Shown here one piece after another: positions 50,736 through 57,542 of a DNA stretch of 64,000 nt. This stretch comes from DASXZH01 sp036502005 (GTDB lineage: Bacteria > Armatimonadota > Fimbriimonadia > Fimbriimonadales > Fimbriimonadaceae), in NCBI GenBank assembly GCA_036502005.1, contig DASXZH010000030.1:1-64000 (forward strand), read 5' to 3'. Positions within the stretch are counted from its first letter, which is position 1. Each line of letters opens with the position of its first letter. Under the pieces are notes generated by a model. The model searched no databases. It had not been told where the DNA came from and worked only from the letters and a program-made list of their open reading frames with translations. Position numbers and translations under genes: made by a program.

Positions 50736-51769
50736 AACGCCACCGCAAAGGTAGCAACAATAAGCGCGATCCCGGTTCGCGTCTTGGTGCTACCCGGTAG
50801 AAATTCGCTAAAGAAGGTGGTGATCACGGTGTTAAGGATCAGCCCAATAATGGACACCACAAAGAACTTTTGAAACTGCGACCGCCGATTCTCCTTGCCT
50901 CGAATCTGAAAGGTCCATAAGCGATTCCAAAGAAAGCTGTTAAAGATCGCAACGGTCGTAGTAAACGTTTTAAAAACCGGCACGGAAGCCGCTGCCACAT
51001 TGCCGGAATAACTTCCAAACAAGCCCGGAAAATTCGCCACCAGCCAATGCCCAAAAGAAAGGCTCACCGATTCGTGGTTGCCAAATCGAAGAAGCCAAAA
51101 CAGCCCAAGGTCCACCACGGTAGACCCGCCACCAACCACGCAAAACTTCAGAAACTGCTTGACAGCAGGCTTCTCGTATAGTTTGGCGGGTTCCATTTCC
51201 GTAACCACTTCTTCTTCCGGATCCAAAACCTTATGCAATCTGCCTCTCACCACGCGCTCGCCGACCCGGCTGATGTATTTCGTGCCGATAAAATCTTTGG
51301 GCGCCATCTGTTTAACCCAAATGGCGTCGATATGGGTCCTGTTTGCCCCCAAAACATCGGTAAAAAGTTGATCGCCGATCATGACCGCCTCTTGCGGCTT
51401 CGCGTTAAAATCTTTCAAAGCCTGCCGAAACATGGACCGACTAGGCTTAAAACGGCCCACTAAGAACGGAATATCCATGGCCTTTGCCAAGCGCCGCAGT
51501 CGCTCAATCTTCTTGGTGTTGCTGATGATGCAAACCTTTAAGCCTGCCGCCTTCACAATGGCAAGCCAGCCTGCCGTGCTTACGGGGATATGTTCACTGT
51601 GCCATTCCACCAGGGTGTTGTCGACATCCACAAGAACCAGCTTCTTTCCAGCCTTCACCAAATCGGCAGGCTCAATATCGGTAAGGTTGTGAACGGATTG
51701 AATCGGCGATAAGTGCTTGAAAACACCTAACCGGCTGCGGTCATATTTCCCTGCCCGGAAACCACTCAT
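50687..51769 (-). CDS. YqeG-family HAD phosphatase fused to a GtrA-like membrane domain
   Basis: 360 residues. Residues about 1-180 are a YqeG-type HAD-IIIA phosphatase: LVLVDVDNTLVEW (nucleophile Asp), VCIISNTKKIERL, GRFKPSRSMFRQAL (Lys), VMIGDQLFTDVLGANR (acidic pair). Residues about 205-355 are GtrA-like with four hydrophobic segments (FLKFCVVGGGSTVVDLGLFWLL, VAIFNSFLWNRLWTFQ, FFVVSIIGLILNTVITTFFSEF, WNFLGQKYWIFKSK). YqeG may act on a phosphatidylglycerophosphate-like substrate; GtrA proteins are linked to polyprenyl-phosphate sugar movement. The fusion hints at a lipid-linked phosphate substrate. ATGA overlap with mltG. Confidence 0.85.
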   Translation of the reverse strand: MSGFRAGKYDRSRLGVFKHLSPIQSVHNLTDIEPADLVKAGKKLVLVDVDNTLVEWHSEHIPVSTAGWLAIVKAAGLKVCIISNTKKIERLRRLAKAMDIPFLVGRFKPSRSMFRQALKDFNAKPQEAVMIGDQLFTDVLGANRTHIDAIWVKQMAPKDFIGTKYISRVGERVVRGRLHKVLDPEEEVVTEMEPAKLYEKPAVKQFLKFCVVGGGSTVVDLGLFWLLRFGNHESVSLSFGHWLVANFPGLFGSYSGNVAAASVPVFKTFTTTVAIFNSFLWNRLWTFQIRGKENRRSQFQKFFVVSIIGLILNTVITTFFSEFLPGSTKTRTGIALIVATFAVAFWNFLGQKYWIFKSKD

Positions 51770-52803
51770 GCCTTCTTGTTGGCTTTGGCGGCAGCCAAAG
51801 CAGCCAGGGCCGCGCGCCTCTTCGCTATGTTGGCACTGTGCCCCGCCAGGGTGCTAGCGAACAAGCTGTAGCCGTTAGGCAGTGCCACATAGTAAAGGTA
51901 GTTGTTGGCAGCGGGGTGAAGAGCCGCCTCCACGCTTTTTAAGGTCGGTGAACAAATGGGACCGGGAGGCAGACCATTGTGGAGATAGGTATTGTATGGC
52001 GAAATAGTATCGTGAAGGTCGGCATAAGTGAGCCTTCGCCACTGCTGGAGAGCGTATAAAACTGTTGCGTCAATCTGCATGGGCATGCCGAGTTTCAATC
52101 TATTTACTATGACTCCGGCAATCAACGGCCGATCCTTATCCTTCGCCGCTTCCATTTCCACCATGCTCGCGATCGTTAAGACTTTGTTTACATCCTTAAC
52201 ATCTTTCAGCAAGGGATAAACCTTCATTTCAAAGGCTTCGAGCTGGCGCACGATGGTATCGTGCGCCCCGATCAGGGGCGGAAGATCGTACGTGTCTGGA
52301 TAGAGATATCCCTCCAGCGAAGTTTTCGGCAACTTGAAATCAACGTCATCGGCGAACTCCGCCGGATCTTTGATTAATTTCTTGTAGTCATCCGCCTTAA
52401 GAACATCCTTCTTTTGGAGCACCTTCGCAGTCCGGTAGGAGAAGTTGGTTTCTGGGATGCGCACCATCTGCTTTAAGGGCGAATGCAAGGCTTTTACCAC
52501 CTGGTCCACCGTCATGCCCGGGTTGAATCTGTACGTGCCTTCGGCAACCGGTCTAAGCTGATGCCTGTACTTTACGTAATATTCGAAGACCTTGGAATCT
52601 CGTACAACGCCCCGGCGCTGCAGGTCCTTGGCAACCATGGTAAACGGCTTCTCCGCGCTGTAGCGAACCAAGAATGAGGGGCCGATGGGCATCGGCTGAA
52701 GTTCACTTTTAAACCATCGAAGGCCCAGAAAAACAGCAATTAAAATGCTTACAAGTACAACAAGAACGACCACAAGCGCGATGCGCCTTTTTCTATTCAC
52801 CAT
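51766..52803 (-). CDS. mltG: Endolytic murein transglycosylase MltG
   Basis: 345 residues. One N-terminal transmembrane segment (ALVVVLVVLVSILIAVFLGL), then the YceG fold: KDLQRRGVVRDSKVFEYYV, GTYRFNPGMTVDQVVKAL, LEGYLYPDTYDLP, the catalytic-Glu block VLTIASMVEMEAAKDKDRPLIAGVIVNRLKLGMPMQ, and NTYLHNGLPPGPICSPTLKSVEAALHPA. Cuts nascent glycan strands and sets their length. The catalytic motif reads VEMEA where many have VEKET; Glu is kept. Short Ala/Lys-rich tail. Overlaps ruvX by 11 bases. Confidence 0.95.
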   Translation of the reverse strand: MVNRKRRIALVVVLVVLVSILIAVFLGLRWFKSELQPMPIGPSFLVRYSAEKPFTMVAKDLQRRGVVRDSKVFEYYVKYRHQLRPVAEGTYRFNPGMTVDQVVKALHSPLKQMVRIPETNFSYRTAKVLQKKDVLKADDYKKLIKDPAEFADDVDFKLPKTSLEGYLYPDTYDLPPLIGAHDTIVRQLEAFEMKVYPLLKDVKDVNKVLTIASMVEMEAAKDKDRPLIAGVIVNRLKLGMPMQIDATVLYALQQWRRLTYADLHDTISPYNTYLHNGLPPGPICSPTLKSVEAALHPAANNYLYYVALPNGYSLFASTLAGHSANIAKRRAALAALAAAKANKKA

Positions 52804-53197
52804 TAAAATACAGCTCTAAAATCAACCGCGCGGCTTCACCATCAACCCTCTTTCGCACGGTGTTAGGTTTATAGACGGAGCTAAGGCCCTCCACGCTTTC
52901 CACGCTTGTATAAGCTTCGTTTACAGTAAATACCGTCCAACCTTCTTCTCTAATACGGTCCACTAGCTGCGAACACACCTTTGCCATGCGTTGATCTTTG
53001 CCAGGCAGGTTCTCTGGAACTCCAACCACGATCGCATCTGCCTTTTCAGACTCGGCTACTGCCGAGATCTGCTGGGCATCTTTGGCGAGGGTGCCGGACG
53101 CAGCAAGGGAGTTTCGAGCGGTGGTAATGCCGTGCTCCTTTTCACCCACCGCGATGCCGATTCTCTTGCTGCCAAAATCGACTCCCAGCAACCTCAT
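52793..53197 (-). CDS. ruvX: Putative pre-16S rRNA nuclease / Holliday junction resolvase-like YqgF
   Basis: 134 residues of the RNase H-like YqgF family: MRLLGVDFGSKRIGIAVGE (catalytic Asp), AIVVGVPENLPG (where VxGLP is usual), FTVNEAYTSVES (in place of DERxTT) and the C-terminal DGEAARLILELYF. Family members mature 16S rRNA 5' ends. Overlap with neighbours (ATGA upstream, 11 bases downstream) places it firmly in the housekeeping operon. Confidence 0.93.
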   Translation of the reverse strand: MRLLGVDFGSKRIGIAVGEKEHGITTARNSLAASGTLAKDAQQISAVAESEKADAIVVGVPENLPGKDQRMAKVCSQLVDRIREEGWTVFTVNEAYTSVESVEGLSSVYKPNTVRKRVDGEAARLILELYFNGE

Positions 53198-53946
53198 CTT
53201 TTGAAGCTGTCCAGAATTTGTTGGTGCAGCTTGCCATTGCTGCTAACGGCTTCGTGCTGCGGGTTTGTTTGCCCATCGAAAGTGGTAAACGTGCCCCCCG
53301 CTTCTTCCACGACGAGTTGCATGGCGGAGACGTCCCATCGGTTGACGACCGGGTCGATCATAGCTTCAACTCGTCCGCTTGCCACCAAAGCGTGGCCGTA
53401 GGCATCGCTCCAGGTGCGCGTGGCAAGCGTCCTTTTTGCGAGTTCTGTTATTCCGGCGGTTCTGCCGTATTTCTCCATGCTCGCGTGCCCTCCGCAGCAA
53501 AGTACGGCGCTTGCAAGCCGGTCTTTGGCGGAAACGGCAAGCCGGTGCCCGTTTTCGAACGCGCCCTGGCCTTTTTCGGCGTAAAACATCTTGTCCAGCG
53601 CGGGGAAATAACAGATGCCTATGATCGGGATGCCCTCTTGCTCGTAGCTGAGAAGGGTGGCGTAGAGCGGAACACCCGAGATGAAAGACTTTGTGCCATC
53701 GATAGGATCAACAACCCATCGGTCGCTTTTTGATCCCGACTCGCCTTCCTCTTCACCCAAAATGCCTTCTGCTGGGTATTTGGCTTTTATCGCTTTGCGG
53801 ATGAGATGCTCTGCATGCTTATCGGCTTCCGTTACGGGGGTGTTGTCTTTCTTTATTTCAACGGAATGGTTGGTATCAAAGAGAGCGAGAGTCGATTTCC
53901 CTGCTTCGTATGCCGTTTCCAACGCGAATTGCAGCCGTGAAGACAT
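53194..53946 (-). CDS. Inositol monophosphatase-family phosphatase (HisN-like)
   Basis: 250 residues from ATG 53946 (MSSRLQFALE). Mg-dependent phosphatase: DNTPVTEADKHAE, GILGEEEGESG, VDPIDGTKSFISGVPLY (metal triad), and the C-terminal DPVVNRWDVSAMQLVVEEAGG with EAVSSNG. The phrase IDGTKSFISGVPL and overall length fit histidinol-phosphate phosphatase HisN as well as inositol-1-phosphatases. First gene of the leftward operon with ruvX, mltG, yqeG-gtrA, aroE and tsaC. Confidence 0.9.
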   Translation of the reverse strand: MSSRLQFALETAYEAGKSTLALFDTNHSVEIKKDNTPVTEADKHAEHLIRKAIKAKYPAEGILGEEEGESGSKSDRWVVDPIDGTKSFISGVPLYATLLSYEQEGIPIIGICYFPALDKMFYAEKGQGAFENGHRLAVSAKDRLASAVLCCGGHASMEKYGRTAGITELAKRTLATRTWSDAYGHALVASGRVEAMIDPVVNRWDVSAMQLVVEEAGGTFTTFDGQTNPQHEAVSSNGKLHQQILDSFKR

Positions 53947-54277
53947 TTGGATAGTGTGCACGGAAATGGGGGGTGGGCGCAAGGACCAGTTGGATGCGTT
54001 GGTATTGCACTAGGAGATGCGCTATGCGTTATGCGTTGTGCGTTAACTGGACAGTTCGGGCGAGGTGAAGTTAACTAATCGGCCCAGTTACGACTTTGGG
54101 GCTGAAATTTTGCGCATTCGCATCATTTTTCCGATCAACGCTTTACGCACAACGCATAACGCATCCGGTAATCGGTTCCTAACCAATTTTGATAGCCCCA
54201 ACCCACCTCCACTTCCGGCTCCCTCTTGCCAATAATCATAATGGCCCTCACTACGAGCGGTTTGGGAGAAACACGAG
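53947..54277. other. Divergent intergenic region with an inverted heptamer pair
   Basis: A 331-base gap between divergent genes. It is dominated by two inverted heptamer arms (54017-54044 and 54137-54164). A gggagaaa ribosome site precedes the HDOD TTG start. No gene is seen. Confidence 0.65.
54017..54164. repeat. Inverted pair of heptamer arrays, (atgcgtt)-type
   Basis: Left arm: atgcgct, atgcgtt, atgcgtt, gtgcgtt (54017-54044). Right arm: aacgctt, tacgcac, aacgcat, aacgcat (54137-54164). A 20-base core (54024-54043 with 54145-54164) is a perfect inverted repeat, so transcripts could form a long stem around a 100-base loop. Confidence 0.8.
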
Positions 54278-55165
54278 TTGGCTGACGCAGATTTCGAAAC
54301 ACTAGAGCTGATTTTCAGAAGGACGGGCAGTTTGCCCGCCTTGCCCAGCACTGCTGTTCAGTTGGTCAAGAGCATCGATTCGGGCGAAGCTTCTGCTTCC
54401 ACGTTAGAGAGAATCATCGCCTCCGATCCCGTCCTCTCTGCCGAATTCTTGCGCATGGCATCAGTCGCCGCCGCAGGCGGCGTTCCTCGTTACTCAACCA
54501 TCCGTGGCGCCATTATGCTTTTGGGGCAGCGAACGGTCCGTTCGCTGGCCATGTCGCTCATCTTGCGGAGCATGAGCTTTTCGAAGCCGAAAACACCCTA
54601 TTTTGATGCTGCTCGCTTTTCTCGGCACTCTTTGGCGGTTGCTATGCTGGCCAGGTTTCTGTTTGCTCGGAAGCAAATGAACGGGCGTCCAACTTCCGAC
54701 TGGTCCGCCGACGAAGTTTTTGCCGTTGGCATCTTAAGCAGCCTTGGTATTGGATTGCTAGCCCAAGTCGTACCCGCCGCCTATGAGCGTGTTTTTCATT
54801 TTTCAGAGCGGGCAGGGGTCACTTTGGAAGAAGGCTTCCAGCGCGTCTTCTTAAAACCCTCCACCATGATCACCGCCGTCGCGGTTGAGGCTTGGGGGCT
54901 TCCGCCTGTTTTTTCTGAGGCGCTTGTGCACCTGCACCAGCCCTGGGCTTATCCCCAGGAGTTCACCGCGCTGTGTTGTCTAAACTATGCGATTTCGCTG
55001 AGCGATATGTATGATTTAGGAATCGGCAAGTGGACGGTGGATGTGAATATCCAGCCGGAGATCGAGTTTGAAACAGCTCTTACCGACCAGGAGCAGACCA
55101 CGCTCGTCAACGCGGTGAAGTTCCACATCGACGAGTGGACGAAGACTTCCGGAAGAGCCGCCTAG
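54278..55165 (+). CDS. HDOD-domain protein
   Basis: 295 residues from TTG 54278. HDOD pattern: LPALPSTAVQLVKSIDSGEASASTLERIIASDPVLSAEFLRMA with STIRGAIMLLGQRTVRSLAMSL and later FAVGILSSLGIGLLAQ. The catalytic HD residues of true phosphohydrolases are absent, as usual for HDOD. Such proteins act in signalling networks, often linked to c-di-GMP or stress. It is not fused to another domain and has no clear operon partner. Confidence 0.88.
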   Translation: MADADFETLELIFRRTGSLPALPSTAVQLVKSIDSGEASASTLERIIASDPVLSAEFLRMASVAAAGGVPRYSTIRGAIMLLGQRTVRSLAMSLILRSMSFSKPKTPYFDAARFSRHSLAVAMLARFLFARKQMNGRPTSDWSADEVFAVGILSSLGIGLLAQVVPAAYERVFHFSERAGVTLEEGFQRVFLKPSTMITAVAVEAWGLPPVFSEALVHLHQPWAYPQEFTALCCLNYAISLSDMYDLGIGKWTVDVNIQPEIEFETALTDQEQTTLVNAVKFHIDEWTKTSGRAA

Positions 55166-55201
55166 GCCGATTGTTTAGGTTCATTTCCGCTTAAAACAGC
55201 G

Positions 55202-55207
55202 TATAAT
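55202..55207 (+). promoter_or_regulatory. -10 box (TATAAT) very close to a start codon
   Basis: A perfect TATAAT ends 9 bases before the ATG at 55217. Transcription would begin at or within a few bases of the ATG, so a leaderless mRNA is expected. No good -35 box is seen at the right distance. Confidence 0.5.
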
Positions 55208-55216
55208 TGTGTTGTA

Positions 55217-55390
55217 ATGGCAAAAGTCGCGAAGGTCAACAAGTTTTATTCAGATAAAGCGGTCCGCGATGCGGCGATTCTTCGCAACGTCGTTGCCTCG
55301 TCGGCATACGAAGGCATTTACGTTACTGAGGAAGAGCTTAAGAAAGCTGTTGAGCGCCTCGAAAAAGCACCTTCGAAAAAAACTGCGTGA
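55217..55390 (+). CDS. Small 57-residue basic protein, unknown
   Basis: MAKVAKVNKFYSDKAVRDAA and onward through SSAYEGIYVTEEELKKAVERL to a Lys-rich end. Well-formed helix-like composition and a perfect TATAAT box just upstream support a real gene. The size and VTEEELKKAVERL helix recall antitoxins or small regulators, without an identifiable family. No ribosome site is seen, consistent with leaderless translation. The membrane protein gene follows about 190 bases later; a minus-strand small frame overlaps its 3' end. Confidence 0.6.
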   Translation: MAKVAKVNKFYSDKAVRDAAILRNVVASSAYEGIYVTEEELKKAVERLEKAPSKKTA

Positions 55391-55511
55391 GTTCGTCTGT
55401 TTCGAGCAAAACGGCTTTTTTTACCGCTCGAAGATATTCTTCACTCAGTTCATCTTGCTCCTTTCGACCGAGGCCATAATCGGGCAAAGGGATGTTAGCC
55501 TGATAAGCCAT
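55338..55511 (-). CDS. Possible small minus-strand gene, unknown
   Basis: A 57-codon frame: MAYQANIPLPDYGLGRKEQD and on through a charged helical stretch (ELSEEYLRAVKKAVLLETDE). A ggag lies 5 bases before the ATG 55511. It overlaps the 3' end of the plus-strand small gene by 53 bases, so at least the overlapping part of one of the two may be a shadow. Low confidence. Confidence 0.3.
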   Translation of the reverse strand: MAYQANIPLPDYGLGRKEQDELSEEYLRAVKKAVLLETDELTQFFSKVLFRGAQQLS

Positions 55512-55580
55512 AGCATCTCCGGCGAGGTAGTTATCTATAATAGGTACCTGATAAATAATCCCGGAAGCGTAAAACATGCA

Positions 55581-56402
55581 ATGAAATTAGAGGAAATTCC
55601 AGAGGTTTATCGCCCGAGCAGTGAGGTAGTAAGCATGCCATCCAAAGAAGAAATCAAACTCGAGTTACTTGAACTTGAATACGAAAAATGCTGCCTGCGT
55701 TACGAAGACCTTTATAAGGCAGTATGGAACCAGTTCAATTACTTTATCATCGCAACGGGTGCTGTTCTCGCATTGGGAAAAGACACTGTGGCTATCCCAT
55801 TGTTAATATGCATTGCGACCATACCATTGATTTTTTGGTTCTGGATAACTTTTGAACCACTAAATCAATACGGGGACAAGGTTTCGTTCAGGGCCTTTGA
55901 AATCGAGACCAGCTTAAATGAAAGTATCGGGGAGCACCCACCAGAACTGTTGACGGACTTTTCCATTGCCTCGCCTATTGACAGGGATAAGATCAAGGCA
56001 GAGTCCGAGGTGAAATCATATTTGGCTAACCCTGCGGGTATGAAGCACTTCACCAGATTCTATTTGCGGGCAGATATTGCTAGGGAAGCCAAAGATAGCT
56101 ATCACGCACCTAGAGTGCGAACCGCGGTTCGTCTGCTGGCGGTTGGGCTCCATATCGCTTTCTTTGTAGCCCTGTTCTTTACAATCTTTCGTCCTAGCCT
56201 TCCAACGGACGAGACGAAAATTTCCGTTAAGGGTACACCGCCAAACCTCACGGTCATTTCCCCCGCGGATTGGAAATCTTTCGTCGAAGGCCAGAAGCAG
56301 GTAAGTGAAGCAATTACTACTCAGACAAATGCGGTAAACAAATCAAGCATCGCGGTCGGTCAGCTAGAATCAAGGATTGAGAAACTTGAGGGGAGGAAAT
56401 AG
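55581..56402 (+). CDS. Two-TM membrane protein with C-terminal coiled coil, unknown
   Basis: 273 residues from ATG 55581 (MKLEEIPEVYRPSSE); the open frame reaches further up but overlaps the small gene, and ggaag precedes this ATG. After a helical segment (EIKLELLELEYEKCCLRYEDLYKAVWNQ) come two adjacent hydrophobic segments (FNYFIIATGAVLALG and TVAIPLLICIATIPLIFWFWI), a soluble loop, a third (LLAVGLHIAFFVALFFTIF) and a C-terminal coiled coil (NKSSIAVGQLESRIEKLEG). This resembles membrane effectors with SLATT/RipA-like layout, but no motif proves it. The DNA here is more AT-rich than the surroundings, suggesting transfer. Confidence 0.6.
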   Translation: MKLEEIPEVYRPSSEVVSMPSKEEIKLELLELEYEKCCLRYEDLYKAVWNQFNYFIIATGAVLALGKDTVAIPLLICIATIPLIFWFWITFEPLNQYGDKVSFRAFEIETSLNESIGEHPPELLTDFSIASPIDRDKIKAESEVKSYLANPAGMKHFTRFYLRADIAREAKDSYHAPRVRTAVRLLAVGLHIAFFVALFFTIFRPSLPTDETKISVKGTPPNLTVISPADWKSFVEGQKQVSEAITTQTNAVNKSSIAVGQLESRIEKLEGRK

Positions 56403-56445
56403 CCGCCTTTCATGAGATTGAAAAAACTTGACGTGTATTTAGCAA

Positions 56446-56994
56446 ATGGATGAGACAGCTAAAGCCTACTTTGAAATATTTCCGTGCATGATCTCGGGGA
56501 AAAGCGCGACCTATGTGAGTGCGCCAGTAACTTCCGGTGTGCGGTTTTTCGAAGTGGCCAAGAAAGAAGGATTGCCACTAAGACCGGAGTTTCTTTCGTC
56601 TATAAAGGAAGAAAATCGAAAGGCCGCCAGTACGGTTGTGGAACGATTACGATCAACTAACAACTTCCCCGTGATCAATCCCACCGCCCTCGTAGACTTG
56701 GACCACTGGGAGCAGGCTGATTACTACAAGTTCTGGACAGAGGTTATAAAACGATTTTGTGATCGGATATTGCTTATAAATGGATGGGAGTATAGCAATG
56801 GCTGCAGCTTGGAAGCAGCTACCGCTTATGAGTACGCCCTCGATGTCTTTGATCAAGATGGGCGGCGTCTAACCGCAAGGTCGGCAGCGGCTCTTCTGGC
56901 GGAGGCAGCCCAGGAAATAGGATCCGCCGGTTTAGACAATAGAATCCTCCACCGGTCCTTGATGTCAATCGAAGGGAGGGCTCTGCTCGAATGA
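56446..56994 (+). CDS. Nucleoside 2-deoxyribosyltransferase-like protein
   Basis: 182 residues. YVSAPVTSGVRFFEVAKKEG near the N-terminus and ADYYKFWTEVIKRFCDRILLINGWEYSNGCSLEAATAYE in the centre match the pattern of nucleoside deoxyribosyltransferase/DUF4406 proteins (Y-[VI]-S-x-P near strand one; C-D-x-[IV]-x-x-x-x-G-W-[ED]-x-S-x-G-x-x-x-E). The Glu in SLEAATAYE is the candidate nucleophile. Substrates in the family are nucleosides, nucleotides or NAD-like bases. The start overlaps nothing; the end overlaps the next gene by ATGA. Confidence 0.65.
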   Translation: MDETAKAYFEIFPCMISGKSATYVSAPVTSGVRFFEVAKKEGLPLRPEFLSSIKEENRKAASTVVERLRSTNNFPVINPTALVDLDHWEQADYYKFWTEVIKRFCDRILLINGWEYSNGCSLEAATAYEYALDVFDQDGRRLTARSAAALLAEAAQEIGSAGLDNRILHRSLMSIEGRALLE

Positions 56995-57542
56995 AAATCG
57001 AATCAAAGCAACAAATGTACGAACTGTACATTCGCGGACGATTTGGGAACAGTCTAGCCGTCTGGCCAGATCTCGATTCATATTTTACGTCGCCATTTTC
57101 CAGGAATGTCGTGTTGAGATATAAGGGAAAGGCCGGCGGAGCCTGGGTTGCTTACGAAGTGCAGCGCAAAGACGTTGCCGATATGGCAAAGAAATGGGTG
57201 AATGAGGGAGCTGATCCTTGTTTAATAACCCTAAATGAGAGCGCCCCAGACGACAAGCTCATGGTACAAGGCGAAGTTATGAGGTCGACGAACTACCTGT
57301 CGCTGAGATATAGTTTCTTTCGAGGCCCCATGCGCGTTGCCCTCGCAAAATCACAGGAGCATGCCGAAGGGCTCAAAGCCCTGGCAATTCTGGAACACTA
57401 TGTCGATCCATCTAGCTTAGATGACCTCTGGGACTTGCTTGACGTGTTTGACGGCGCTGTCGTAGAGTTTTCTACCTGGTCCATCGACGTCGGAGTGGTG
57501 CCACATCGAAACACCGTCATATGGGAAGTTAGGCATTACTAA
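56991..57542 (+). CDS. Unknown protein coupled to the deoxyribosyltransferase-like gene
   Basis: 183 residues, not recognised. Begins MKIESKQQMYELYIRGRFGN, has mixed alpha/beta composition, and ends with LLDVFDGAVVEFSTWSIDVGVVPHRNTVIWEVRHY, a C-terminus that looks conserved (Glu, Trp and His residues). ATGA overlap with the upstream gene indicates that the two products act together. It meets the REC-APH gene tail to tail with a 4-base overlap. Confidence 0.6.
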   Translation: MKIESKQQMYELYIRGRFGNSLAVWPDLDSYFTSPFSRNVVLRYKGKAGGAWVAYEVQRKDVADMAKKWVNEGADPCLITLNESAPDDKLMVQGEVMRSTNYLSLRYSFFRGPMRVALAKSQEHAEGLKALAILEHYVDPSSLDDLWDLLDVFDGAVVEFSTWSIDVGVVPHRNTVIWEVRHY

